Source of the DNA: Acidobacteriota bacterium
GTDB taxonomy: Bacteria > Acidobacteriota > Terriglobia > Bryobacterales > Bryobacteraceae
Length of the DNA: 64,000 nt
Assembly (NCBI GenBank): GCA_016185425.1
Contig: JACPNQ010000034.1
Span: 372,001-436,000, forward strand
Direction of reading: 5' to 3'
Shown: in pieces, positions 34,248 to 42,600 of the stretch
Position numbering within the stretch: the first letter of the stretch is position 1
How the letters are laid out: each line of letters starts with the position of its first letter
Position numbers and translations under genes: made by a program
Notes under the pieces: generated by a model
Seen by the model: the letters and a program-made list of their open reading frames with translations, nothing else
Databases searched by the model: none
What the model was told of the DNA's origin: nothing

Positions 34248-35486
34248 CTACTTCTTCGGCCATACTACGCCTTGGTCTTTTTTCGCGACGGGCGCCAGGC
34301 CGCGGAAGGTGAACTTCTGCACGCGCTGTCCGCGGTAGGTCTCCGTAGTGTAGATGTTGCCTTTGGAATCCGTGGCGATGCTGTGGACGGCGTAGAACTG
34401 GCCGGGTTGGCGGCCGCCATCACCGAAGGTGGTGAGCTCTTCGAGCGTTTCGCGGAGAAGCACGTGGATCTTCATGTTGGAGCCGTCGGCGACGTAGACG
34501 TATTTTTGCTGGGGGTCGCGGGATAGGGCTACGTCGAAGGCCGCGCCATCGCCGAGAGTCGGCTTGGCGACCCAGGTTTCTTTGAGGTACGTGCCGTCGG
34601 TCTTGAAGACCTGGAGGCGGTTGTTGGTGCGGTCGCAGACGTAGAGGAGGCCGTCATTCGAGAGGATGACGCCGTGGACGGGGGTGCGGAATTGTTTGGG
34701 AACCGGGGCGCTGGGATTATAGGGGCCGAGGTCGGTGTCGTCGGGTTTGTTGCCGTATGCGCCCCAGTGCCGTTTGTATTTGCCCGTATCGGCGTCGAAG
34801 ACGATGACGCGGCGGTTACCGTAGCCGTCGGCGACGATGAGCTCGTTGGTCTTGGGATCGACGATAGATTTGGCGGGGAGGCGGAGATTGTCGACGTCGT
34901 TCGAGCCTTTGCTGGCGAACGGTTTGCCGATCGCCATGAGGAACTTTCCGGACTGGGTGAACTTGAGGAGCATCGAGTCATGGACGGCGCCGGCGGCTGA
35001 CATCTTGCTTTCGTCGTGCGCGAGAGCGGCGGGCAGTTTGCCGCGGCCGTTGCCGCCGATCCAGACGTTGCCTTTGTGATCGACGTCGATGCCGTGGTTC
35101 GACGATGGCCATTCGTAACCGGGACCGTCGCTACCGCCCCAGTTGGCGATGAGGTCGCCGGCGGAGTTGAAGGCGAGAATGGGCGGAGCGGCGGCGCAGC
35201 ATTCGGCGGCCTTCGGGGTCCAGGTGGCGTAGTGCTCCTTCTCTTCGAGAGAACCACCACGATGAATGATCCAGACGTTATCCTTTGCATCGACGGCGAC
35301 GCCGATTGTCGCGCCGATGACCCAGTGATTGGGGAGAGGCTTCGGCCACATGGGGTCTACTTCGAAGCGCGGGGCCTGCGGGCCGTTGGCCTCGACGACA
35401 GCACGCTGTTCCAGCACGTAGGCGCCCGCGGCGACGGTGATGAAGACGGCGACGAAGGCGCCGATCTTGGTGTACGAGCAACACAT
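34248..35486 (-). CDS. Membrane-anchored NHL/six-bladed beta-propeller protein
   Basis: 412 residues with an N-terminal membrane helix or signal (about 8-26), then repeated propeller strands: GVAVDAKDNVWIIHRGG, HGIDVDHKGNVWIGGNG, SIVDPKTNELIVADGYGNRR, HGVILSNDGLLYVCDRTNNR and SIATDSKGNIYTTETYRGQR. The repeats fit NHL propellers such as the lyase domain of peptidylglycine monooxygenase, but catalytic residues cannot be assigned. It is likely periplasmic. Its stop follows that of the PQQ dehydrogenase on the other strand without a gap. Confidence 0.82.
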   Translation of the reverse strand: MCCSYTKIGAFVAVFITVAAGAYVLEQRAVVEANGPQAPRFEVDPMWPKPLPNHWVIGATIGVAVDAKDNVWIIHRGGSLEEKEHYATWTPKAAECCAAAPPILAFNSAGDLIANWGGSDGPGYEWPSSNHGIDVDHKGNVWIGGNGRGKLPAALAHDESKMSAAGAVHDSMLLKFTQSGKFLMAIGKPFASKGSNDVDNLRLPAKSIVDPKTNELIVADGYGNRRVIVFDADTGKYKRHWGAYGNKPDDTDLGPYNPSAPVPKQFRTPVHGVILSNDGLLYVCDRTNNRLQVFKTDGTYLKETWVAKPTLGDGAAFDVALSRDPQQKYVYVADGSNMKIHVLLRETLEELTTFGDGGRQPGQFYAVHSIATDSKGNIYTTETYRGQRVQKFTFRGLAPVAKKDQGVVWPKK

Positions 35487-35537
35487 GGCTGATTTTCCTC
35501 CGCAATGAGTGTTCGCTATGATACACGATTCAGCCGC

Positions 35538-36788
35538 ATGAGGACTCTATGGGCTATCTGTTTGGCGGCGGGGGCGTGGGGGCATGACGCGCCGGCGCAG
35601 GTGACCGTGCATTTGCATATGCGGCCGGTTGATGGCGCGATGCGGGTGCTGGCGCGCATTCCGATGGAGGCGGTGCGGGATGTGGACTTTCCGGTGATTG
35701 AAGGAGGGTATCTGGATGTGGCGGCAACAGCGCCACGGCTGACGGGGTTAGCGAAGCTGTGGGCGGCGAATCCGCTGACGTTGTTTGAGGACGGCGTACA
35801 GACGGGTGCGCCACGCATTTTGGCGACACAGATTTCGAAGGAATCGGATCGATCGTTTGTTACCTATGAACAGGCCGATGCGCATATCCGCGAAGGCTGG
35901 CCGGCGAATAGCGAGCGGCTGTTTTGGAAGCAGGTGTTTTTCGATGTGGCGATGGAGTATCCGGTGCGGGATGCGCGGGCGAAGTTTTCGGTGCGCCCGG
36001 GTTATGCGGACCTGGGTGAGCGTGTGAATGTCGTGCTGCATTTCGAGGAGAAGACGTTTTTGGTGGATGGCGACGTGGATGCGTTTCCGCTGGAGCCGAG
36101 CTGGTGGCAGGCGTCGCGGCGTTTCGTGCGGATGGGGTTTGTACATATTCTTGAGGGCGCGGATCACCTTTTGTTTTTGTTATGCCTGGTGATTCCGTTT
36201 CGGAAGGTTCGGCCGCTGGTGTGGGTGGTGACAGCGTTTACGGTGGCGCACTCCATTACGTTGATCGCGTCGGCGATGGACATGGCGCCGGGGGCGCTGT
36301 GGTTTCCCCCTCTGGTGGAGCTTTTGATCGCGGTGTCGATTGTGTTCGTAGCGCTGGGGAATATTTTGGGATGGACGGGGCACCGGTCGTGGATGCTGGC
36401 GTTCGGGTTTGGGTTGGCGCACGGGTTTGGGTTCTCGTTTGCCCTTCGTGAGTCGATGCAGTTTGCGGGGACACATCTGGCGGCGGCGTTGTTGTCGTTC
36501 AACGTGGGCGTGGAGCTAGGGCAGTTGGCGGCGCTGGCGGTGATGGTGCCGCTGGTGAACGTGTTTTTGCAGACCGTTTCCGAGGAGCGGACGGGGATGA
36601 TTGTGCTGTCGGCCGTGGCGGCGCATGTGGGATGGCAGTGGATGTGGGAGCGGGGAGCTGTGTTGGGGAAATACACGTTTGCGGCGCCGATCATGAGTGC
36701 CGCGGCGGGAGCCACGGCGCTGAAGTGGATACTGGGCGGGATGATTCTGTGGGCGGCGATTTGGGCTTCGCGGCGAGTGAAAGAATGA
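35538..36788 (+). CDS. HupE/UreJ family membrane protein
   Basis: 416 residues from ATG 35538, which begins a signal peptide (MRTLWAICLAAGAWGHDAP); an earlier ATG at 35505 is in frame but less plausible. The first ~200 residues form an exported domain. The second half is a HupE/UreJ-2 type bundle of about seven helices: FVHILEGADHLLFLLCLV, VTAFTVAHSITLIAS and FGFGLAHGFGFSFAL hold the His and Asp residues usual for the family, which is linked to nickel or cobalt handling. No urease or hydrogenase gene is near, so the metal and the role are open. Confidence 0.84.
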   Translation: MRTLWAICLAAGAWGHDAPAQVTVHLHMRPVDGAMRVLARIPMEAVRDVDFPVIEGGYLDVAATAPRLTGLAKLWAANPLTLFEDGVQTGAPRILATQISKESDRSFVTYEQADAHIREGWPANSERLFWKQVFFDVAMEYPVRDARAKFSVRPGYADLGERVNVVLHFEEKTFLVDGDVDAFPLEPSWWQASRRFVRMGFVHILEGADHLLFLLCLVIPFRKVRPLVWVVTAFTVAHSITLIASAMDMAPGALWFPPLVELLIAVSIVFVALGNILGWTGHRSWMLAFGFGLAHGFGFSFALRESMQFAGTHLAAALLSFNVGVELGQLAALAVMVPLVNVFLQTVSEERTGMIVLSAVAAHVGWQWMWERGAVLGKYTFAAPIMSAAAGATALKWILGGMILWAAIWASRRVKE

Positions 36789-36792
36789 AGGA

Positions 36793-38292
36793 ATGAATCG
36801 ACGGACGTTTTTGAGTTTGTGCGGAGCGGCCGCGGCCGTGGCGCAGACGGCACGGCCGAATATCGTGCTGATTTATGCCGACGATGTGGGCTATGGGGAT
36901 TTGAGTTGCTACGGGGCGAAGGCCGCCCGCACGCCGAATTTGGACGGTCTGTCGGCGAAGGGCTTGCGGTTCACCGATGCGCACTCGTCATCGGCGACTT
37001 GCACGCCGAGCCGCTATTCGATGCTGACCGGGGAGTACGCGTGGCGGAAGAAGGGGACCGGTGTGTTGCCGGGCGATGCGCGGCTGATTATCGAACCGGG
37101 CCGGTACACGCTGCCGGCGATGCTGCAGAAGGCGGGATACAAAACGGGCGCCGTTGGAAAGTGGCACTTGGGCCTGGGTAACGGGAATATCGACTGGAAT
37201 GGGGAGATCAAGCCCGGACCGCTGGAGATCGGCTTTGACTCGGCGTTCCTGCTGCCGGCGACGGGCGACCGGGTTCCTTGCGTCTATGTGGAAGATCATC
37301 GGGTGGTCGGCGGCGATCCGGCCGATCCGATTCGCGTGGATTATTCGAAGCCGATTGGCGATGAGCCGACGGGGAAAAAGAATCCAGAGTTGCTCAAGGT
37401 GCACCCGAGCCATGGGCACGATATGGCGATCGTGAACGGGGTGAGCCGGATCGGGTACATGACCGGCGGGCAGGCGGCGCAGTGGGTGGATGAGGATATG
37501 GCCGACGTACTGACCGCGAAGGCGCTGGCGTTTATGGAGACGAATCGAGGCGGGCCGTTTTTCCTCTACTTCGCGACGCACGACATTCATGTGCCGCGGA
37601 TGCCGAACAAGCGGTTTGCGGGAAAGACGGCGATGGGACCGCGCGGGGATGCGATTGCGGAACTGGATTGGTGCGTGGGGCAGGTGCTGGATAAGCTCGA
37701 CAAGCTTGGGCTTGCGGGGAACACAATCGTGCTGTTTTCGAGCGATAACGGACCTGTGGTGGATGACGGGTACAAGGATGATGCCGTGGAGAAGTTAGGC
37801 GAGCACCGGCCGGCGGGGCCGTGGCGCGGGGGGAAGTACAGTAATTTCGAAGGCGGGACGCGCGTGCCGTTGATTGTGCGCTGGCCGGGGCGGGTGAAGC
37901 CGGGCGTGTCTTCCGCGCTGGTTGGGCAGCAGGATTTTCTGGCGTCGTTTGCGGGGCTGACGGGGCAGGCGATACCTGGCGGCGCGGCGCCGGATAGCAC
38001 GAATCTACTGGAGGCATTGTTGGGCAAGTCAAGGATCGGGCGCCGGCATATCGTGGAGCATGCCCGGGCGTTGTCGTACCGCGAGGGCGAATGGAAGATG
38101 ATTGCGGCAAACGACGGGCCGAAGGTGAATGCGAACACGAATACGGAGCTGGGGACGGGGGCCGCGGCGCAGTTGTACCGCGTTTCGAAAGATCCGCATG
38201 AAAACGTGGATCTGGCTGCGCGGTTTCCGGAGCGGGTTCGGAACTTTTCGGAAAAACTGGCGAAGATACGGGAGAGCGGGCGGAGCCGTTAG
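36793..38292 (+). CDS. Exported sulfatase (arylsulfatase family)
   Basis: 499 residues. The N-terminus MNRRTFLSLCGAAAAVA is a Tat-like leader. NIVLIYADDVGYGDLSCYG supplies the metal-binding aspartates. C70 in CTPSR is the residue converted to formylglycine, and GAVGKWHLG carries the Lys/His of the active site. DIHVPRMPNKRF and FSSDNGPVVDDG are further family motifs. It removes sulfate esters, likely from polysaccharides or aryl compounds in the periplasm. No sulfatase-maturating enzyme is seen in the window. It starts four bases after the HupE gene, so the two are likely co-transcribed. Confidence 0.92.
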   Translation: MNRRTFLSLCGAAAAVAQTARPNIVLIYADDVGYGDLSCYGAKAARTPNLDGLSAKGLRFTDAHSSSATCTPSRYSMLTGEYAWRKKGTGVLPGDARLIIEPGRYTLPAMLQKAGYKTGAVGKWHLGLGNGNIDWNGEIKPGPLEIGFDSAFLLPATGDRVPCVYVEDHRVVGGDPADPIRVDYSKPIGDEPTGKKNPELLKVHPSHGHDMAIVNGVSRIGYMTGGQAAQWVDEDMADVLTAKALAFMETNRGGPFFLYFATHDIHVPRMPNKRFAGKTAMGPRGDAIAELDWCVGQVLDKLDKLGLAGNTIVLFSSDNGPVVDDGYKDDAVEKLGEHRPAGPWRGGKYSNFEGGTRVPLIVRWPGRVKPGVSSALVGQQDFLASFAGLTGQAIPGGAAPDSTNLLEALLGKSRIGRRHIVEHARALSYREGEWKMIAANDGPKVNANTNTELGTGAAAQLYRVSKDPHENVDLAARFPERVRNFSEKLAKIRESGRSR

Positions 38293-38302
38293 CGCTGTAA
38301 AC

Positions 38303-38344
38303 TACGAAGACTTTCGTTGACAACTACGAAGGTCTTCGTATATT
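38303..38344 (+). promoter_or_regulatory. Promoter with BlaI-type operator dyads
   Basis: TTGACA (38317-38322) and TATATT (38339-38344) are 16 bases apart. Between them is the perfect dyad TACGAAG-GT-CTTCGTA (38325-38340), with an imperfect copy at 38303-38317. A dimeric repressor bound here would block RNA polymerase. The expected transcription start lies almost at the blaI ATG (38353), so the message may be nearly leaderless. Autoregulation by the adjacent BlaI is the natural reading. Confidence 0.75.
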
Positions 38345-38352
38345 GTTGGCTC

Positions 38353-38733
38353 ATGAACCGAATCCGGCCGACTCCCGGCGAATGGGAGATCCTGCAGGCG
38401 CTGTGGAAGCTGGGCCCCGCGACCGTGCGCGAGGTGCATGAGAGTATCGCCGCCGAGCGCCCGGTGCAATACACGACGACGTTGAAGCTGATGCAGATAC
38501 TGGCGGAAAAGGGCCTGGTGGCGCGCGATGAGAGCGCGCGGGCGCACCAGTACCGGCCGGCGGTTGAGCGAGAGGATTTGCAGGCGGACGCGGCTGAAGA
38601 TTTGCTGGAGCGTGTATTTGGCGGCTCGGCGGCGGAGCTGATGCAGCGGGCGCTTTCGCGAAGGAAGCCGAAGAAGAGTGAATTGAAAGAGCTACGGAAG
38701 ACGATCGATGCGTGGGAAGGGAGGAAGGGATGA
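38353..38733 (+). CDS. BlaI/MecI family transcriptional repressor
   Basis: 126 residues. A winged-helix domain (RIRPTPGEWEILQALWKLG, ATVREVHESI, VQYTTTLKLMQILAEKGLV) is followed by the C-terminal dimerisation helices that the partner protease cleaves in BlaI/BlaR1 systems. ATG 38353 is chosen because it lies just after the promoter; the longer open frame would start within the promoter itself. ATGA overlap couples it to the M56 gene. It probably represses its own operon through the dyads at 38303-38340. No beta-lactamase is adjacent, so the signal is probably not an antibiotic. Confidence 0.9.
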   Translation: MNRIRPTPGEWEILQALWKLGPATVREVHESIAAERPVQYTTTLKLMQILAEKGLVARDESARAHQYRPAVEREDLQADAAEDLLERVFGGSAAELMQRALSRRKPKKSELKELRKTIDAWEGRKG

Positions 38734-40028
38734 ATACGATTTTGGCGGCGATTGGCGGGGCGATGATCGGGTCGTTCCTGTGGATGACGGCGATCGGTAT
38801 GTTGTTGGCGGTGGTTCTGCTGCTGGCGAGACACGCCGCGCCGGAGAAGCGGCACGCGGTGATTACCGTGGCGCTGGCAGCGGTGCCAGCGGCGTTTGTA
38901 TTGGCGCTGGATGTTAGCGGTTCGGCCGAGCGTGTGGTAGCCGTGCCGTTGGCGGTGTTGCAAGCTTTACCGGAGGGAGCGGGGTTTGCCGCCGGCTTCG
39001 AAGAGACGGATTGGGCGCGGCCGGCGGCGATCGCGTGGCTATGCGGCGTAGTGCTGCTGTCGCTGCGCACGTTTGGCGGATGGCTGTATTTGCGGCATCT
39101 GATCCGGCGTGCGAAGCCGATGGAGTGGGAGTCGATGAGTACGCTGGCGGTCCGCTTTGGGCTCGCGACACCGGAGTTACGCACTTCGTCGCGCGTGGAC
39201 TCACCATTCACGGCGGGTTGGCGGCATCCGGTAGTGGTTGTTCCTTTGGCAATGGTGACCGGGCTGCCGGCGGAGCAGTTTGAGGCGATTGTGCTGCATG
39301 AGCTGGCACACATCCGCCGCGGCGACTATCTGGCCGAGTGGATGCTCCGCACGCTGGAGACGCTGTTCTTCTATCACCCGGCGGTGTGGTGGATGACAGC
39401 GATGCTGCGGCGGGAGCGCGAACGCAGTTGTGACGATATGGCCATTGCGGCTGGTGCGGATCGCGGGTGCTATGCGAAGGCGCTATTGGGTATGGAGGAG
39501 CTGCGTGTGCCGGCAATGGCAGCCGGGGTGACGGGTTCGGATCTACGCGGGCGAGTGACGCGTATATTGGGCCACTCACAGACAGCTTCGCCGTGGCCGG
39601 TGGTATTGGGCGTGGTGGTGCTTGGAATGGCCGGGTTTGCGCAACAGCAACCGATGACGCCGTACGACAGGTGGGTGGCCGAGGATGTGGTGTACATCAT
39701 CAGCGTGGAGGAGCGGCAGGCGTTTGCCGGACTGCGTGACGACGCGGAGAAGACGAAGTTCATCGAGCAATTCTGGGAACGGCGCAAAGCCCTGAAGGAA
39801 GAGCATTATCGGCGAATTGCTTACGCGAACGAACGATTCCGGGAACCGGCAAAAGGGCTAGCGGGCTGGAAGACGGAACGGGGACGGACCTACATTATGT
39901 ACGGCCCGCCGGATGAGATAGAGAGCCATCCCACGGAGAACAACGAGCAGTGGTTCTACAAGGAAATACCGGGCGTGGGCAAACAGATCATTTTCACGTT
40001 CGGCGACAGGCGGCGTCCCCGGCGGTAA
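38730..40028 (+). CDS. M56 (BlaR1-type) membrane protease with C-terminal GWxTD domain
   Basis: 432 residues. Membrane helices surround the zinc site HELAH (190-194, VLHELAHIRRGDY) and ERSCDDMA, as in BlaR1/MecR1. After a last helix (about 289-305) the outside part is not a penicillin-sensing domain but a GWxTD-type domain: PYDRWVAEDVVYIISVEER, FIEQFWERRKALKEEHYRR, RTYIMYGPPDEIESHP and IIFTFGDRR. Known principle: signal sensing outside activates the inner protease, which cleaves BlaI. The ligand of a GWxTD domain is not known. Start ATG 38730 overlaps the blaI stop. Confidence 0.87.
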   Translation: MNTILAAIGGAMIGSFLWMTAIGMLLAVVLLLARHAAPEKRHAVITVALAAVPAAFVLALDVSGSAERVVAVPLAVLQALPEGAGFAAGFEETDWARPAAIAWLCGVVLLSLRTFGGWLYLRHLIRRAKPMEWESMSTLAVRFGLATPELRTSSRVDSPFTAGWRHPVVVVPLAMVTGLPAEQFEAIVLHELAHIRRGDYLAEWMLRTLETLFFYHPAVWWMTAMLRRERERSCDDMAIAAGADRGCYAKALLGMEELRVPAMAAGVTGSDLRGRVTRILGHSQTASPWPVVLGVVVLGMAGFAQQQPMTPYDRWVAEDVVYIISVEERQAFAGLRDDAEKTKFIEQFWERRKALKEEHYRRIAYANERFREPAKGLAGWKTERGRTYIMYGPPDEIESHPTENNEQWFYKEIPGVGKQIIFTFGDRRRPRR

Positions 40029-40051
40029 CGCTATACTGGCGGCAGTTCGTT

Positions 40052-40480
40052 ATGGCCGACCAAAGTTTCAAGTCTCATGCGCGGTGGGATCCACCGTTTC
40101 ATTTCTTCCTCATGCCGGTGATTGTGGGCACGTTTCTGTTTTCCGTTAAGCACGCGTGGGCGTATCCGAACGGAATGACGATCTGGCTGGTGCTGTTGTG
40201 CGCCGGCCTTTTCGTTTGGCTGGTTAAGACCCGAATGTATGCGCTCGCGGTGCAAGACCGGTTGATCCGGCTGGAGGAGCGGCTTCGGATGGAGCGGGTG
40301 ATTCCGGCGGAATTAATGGCGCGGTTCGATGAATTTACGAAGGGGCAGGTGATCGCGCTGCGGTTCGCATCCGACGGCGAGTTGACGGAGTTGGCGCGGC
40401 GGGCGTTGGATGAAAAATTGAAGCCGAAAGAGATCAAGGCCGCGATTCAGCAATGGCGGCCCGACCTGGCGCGAATTTAG
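40052..40480 (+). CDS. Small membrane protein, DUF6526-like
   Basis: 142 residues. Two membrane helices (about 18-33 and 40-58: FHFFLMPVIVGTFLFSV, MTIWLVLLCAGLFVWLV) precede a charged helical tail (LIRLEERLRMERVIPAELMA, ALRFASDGELTELARRALDE, KEIKAAIQQW). I match this to the DUF6526 type from memory, and no function is known. It starts 23 bases after the M56 gene, so it may belong to the same transcript. Confidence 0.65.
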   Translation: MADQSFKSHARWDPPFHFFLMPVIVGTFLFSVKHAWAYPNGMTIWLVLLCAGLFVWLVKTRMYALAVQDRLIRLEERLRMERVIPAELMARFDEFTKGQVIALRFASDGELTELARRALDEKLKPKEIKAAIQQWRPDLARI

Positions 40481-40490
40481 TGAAGATGCG

Positions 40491-40877
40491 ATGAAACCCT
40501 GGGAAGAGAAGAATTTTGATGTCCTCCAGAATTTGGAGTTCCAAATCGTGGAAGCATACCGCGCGAATCCAGCGGTGACGGATTTTGATGTGACGGACGC
40601 TTTGGATGCGCTCTGCAGGCAGTATTCGGCGGAAATGGCGGAGAGGCGGACCGGGGAGATCGCGATGGACCCGCGGGCGCAGGCGGTGTATCAAAACGTT
40701 CGAGTTGTCTGCGAATGGAGACTTGGACGAACTACGCAGGGCGACCAGAACCCGCCGCCGATTACCCTGCCAGAGGTTGTAGCGGCGCTGCGCACGATCA
40801 TGAAATCCGTGAAGCGGTGGAGCGAACGCGGCGGCAAGCGGGGCTATTTGGATTTCGTGAAGAACTATTTGCCGTAG
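40491..40877 (+). CDS. Conserved hypothetical protein
   Basis: 128 residues, acidic and helical, without signal or membrane segment. It shows KNFDVLQNLEFQIVEAYRAN, DFDVTDALDALCRQYSAE and PEVVAALRTIMKSVKRWSER. I have seen similar short proteins in Cyanobacteria and Chloroflexota but know of no function. It starts 10 bases after the DUF6526-like gene and converges with cysN, leaving four bases between the stops. Confidence 0.7.
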   Translation: MKPWEEKNFDVLQNLEFQIVEAYRANPAVTDFDVTDALDALCRQYSAEMAERRTGEIAMDPRAQAVYQNVRVVCEWRLGRTTQGDQNPPPITLPEVVAALRTIMKSVKRWSERGGKRGYLDFVKNYLP

Positions 40878-40881
40878 CCAG

Positions 40882-42597
40882 TCAAATCCCTTCGCCGCGT
40901 TCGAAACGGTCTTTGCGGCGGAGGACGCCGAGGTCTTCGAGCCGTTTGATGACGACTTCGACGGCGTCTTCGTCGCGCGCGGGGAGTTCCTTCGCCGGCA
41001 CCTCGAGGAAGCGATTGGCGGCGGCGAAGCCGGCGGCGCGGTCTCGCTCGGCGGGGTCGGGCGAGGCGATGGAGCAGATGGCGATGAGTCCGGCGTTGCT
41101 GAGAACTCGCGAGAGTTCGGGAAGGAGATGGCTTTCGCTGTCGTCGGCCAGGACGTGGACCTGGCAGCCGAGGTCGAACAGCCGGCGTTCGAGCAGATAG
41201 GCCACGCCGCGGCGGGCTGTGAGCCACACCGTTGCCGGGTAGTGACCGGCGCGCGTGTACCGCTCTGCGTTGGTGAGCTGGTTGCTGGTAGCCGTTTCGA
41301 CAGCTTCACCGGTGAACTCGAGATTGCGGAGCTGCAACGGCTCGACGACATCGGGCGTGGACTCTTCGATCATGCCGGCGGCAACGGTGAGGTTGCTGAT
41401 GGGATCGATGAGGATGAACGCGCCCATGGCCCGATTCTTCGCGTAGGAGTCGAAGTAGAGCGGGCGGCGTGTTTCCATGACGACGGCGGCGATCTCGTTG
41501 AGGGCCAGTTGTTCCGCGGGGATGTTTTCGAGTGTGTTGATATCGACGCGGTGACGGATGCGGCGGATTTCAGCGGGAACTGTTTGGGTGGCGTGTTTTA
41601 AGAGGTAGGTACGGTTGGGCTCCCCATTGTCGTCGAGCATCCACACGAGTTTGGCGGCAAAGCGGCGGGAGACGTGAGGGACGTAGTTGGGGTCGACGAG
41701 CATGTCGCCGCGGCTCAAGTCGATCTCGTCTTCGAGCACAACGGTGATCGACATGGGCGGGAAGGCTTCGGCGATTGGACCGTCGAAGGAGGGGATCTCC
41801 TTAACGCGCGTGATGCGGCCGGCGGGAAGGGACATTACTTCATCGCCGGGGCGAAGAAGGCCGGAGGCGAGCTGTCCGGCGTAGCCGCGAAAATCGAGCG
41901 TAGGGCGGATGACGTACTGGACGGGGAAGCGCAGCTCTTTGTAGTTGCGGTCTTCGGCGACGGGAACAGATTCGAGATGGTCAAGTAACGGCGTGCCCTT
42001 GTACCACGGCGTGCGTTTGCTGGGCTCGACGATGTTGTCGCCATCGAGCGCGGAGATAGGGAAGAAAGAGAGATTCTTAAGACCGATTTCTTTGGCGTAG
42101 GCGGAGAAGTCGGCCTGAATCTGGTCGAAGACGGACTGGCTGAAATCGACGAGGTCCATCTTGTTGACGGCGACGGCGATGTAAGGGATGCCGAGAAGGG
42201 AAGCGATGTAGGCGTGGCGGCGGGATTGCGGGAGCACGCCTTTGCGCGCGTCGATGAGCACGATGGCGAGATCGGCGGTTGATGCGCCGGTGGCCATGTT
42301 GCGCGTGTACTGCTCGTGGCCAGGCGTGTCGGCAATGATGAACTTGCGTTTGGGCGTTGCGAAGTAGCGGTAGGCAACGTCGATGGTGATGCCTTGTTCG
42401 CGTTCGGCGCGGAGGCCATCGGTGAGGAGCGAGAAATCGATGGGACCGGTGGACCGGTTGATGGTCGATTTCCGGATGGAGGCCATCTGGTCTTCGTAGA
42501 CGCCTTTGGCTTCGTAAAGAAGGCGGCCGATGAGGGTCGATTTACCGTCGTCCACACTGCCAGCGGTGGAGAACCGGAGGAGCTGCGATGCCGACAT
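40882..42597 (-). CDS. cysN: Sulfate adenylyltransferase large subunit CysN with degenerate APS-kinase domain
   Basis: 571 residues. The GTPase part is complete: G1 GSVDDGKST (13-21), switch region EREQGITIDVAYRY, DTPGHEQYTRNM and NKMD. It couples GTP hydrolysis to APS formation by CysD. Residues ~445-571 align with APS kinase CysC (GHYPATVWLT, LLERRLFDLGCQVHVL, LSRVLSNAGLIAI), but the P-loop GLSGSGKST is gone: W458 L T is followed by ARRG, and the DGDNVR segment is DDSESH. The domain is also short. The kinase reaction is therefore unlikely. Three bases separate it from cysD. Confidence 0.93.
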   Translation of the reverse strand: MSASQLLRFSTAGSVDDGKSTLIGRLLYEAKGVYEDQMASIRKSTINRSTGPIDFSLLTDGLRAEREQGITIDVAYRYFATPKRKFIIADTPGHEQYTRNMATGASTADLAIVLIDARKGVLPQSRRHAYIASLLGIPYIAVAVNKMDLVDFSQSVFDQIQADFSAYAKEIGLKNLSFFPISALDGDNIVEPSKRTPWYKGTPLLDHLESVPVAEDRNYKELRFPVQYVIRPTLDFRGYAGQLASGLLRPGDEVMSLPAGRITRVKEIPSFDGPIAEAFPPMSITVVLEDEIDLSRGDMLVDPNYVPHVSRRFAAKLVWMLDDNGEPNRTYLLKHATQTVPAEIRRIRHRVDINTLENIPAEQLALNEIAAVVMETRRPLYFDSYAKNRAMGAFILIDPISNLTVAAGMIEESTPDVVEPLQLRNLEFTGEAVETATSNQLTNAERYTRAGHYPATVWLTARRGVAYLLERRLFDLGCQVHVLADDSESHLLPELSRVLSNAGLIAICSIASPDPAERDRAAGFAAANRFLEVPAKELPARDEDAVEVVIKRLEDLGVLRRKDRFERGEGI

Positions 42598-42600
42598 TGC

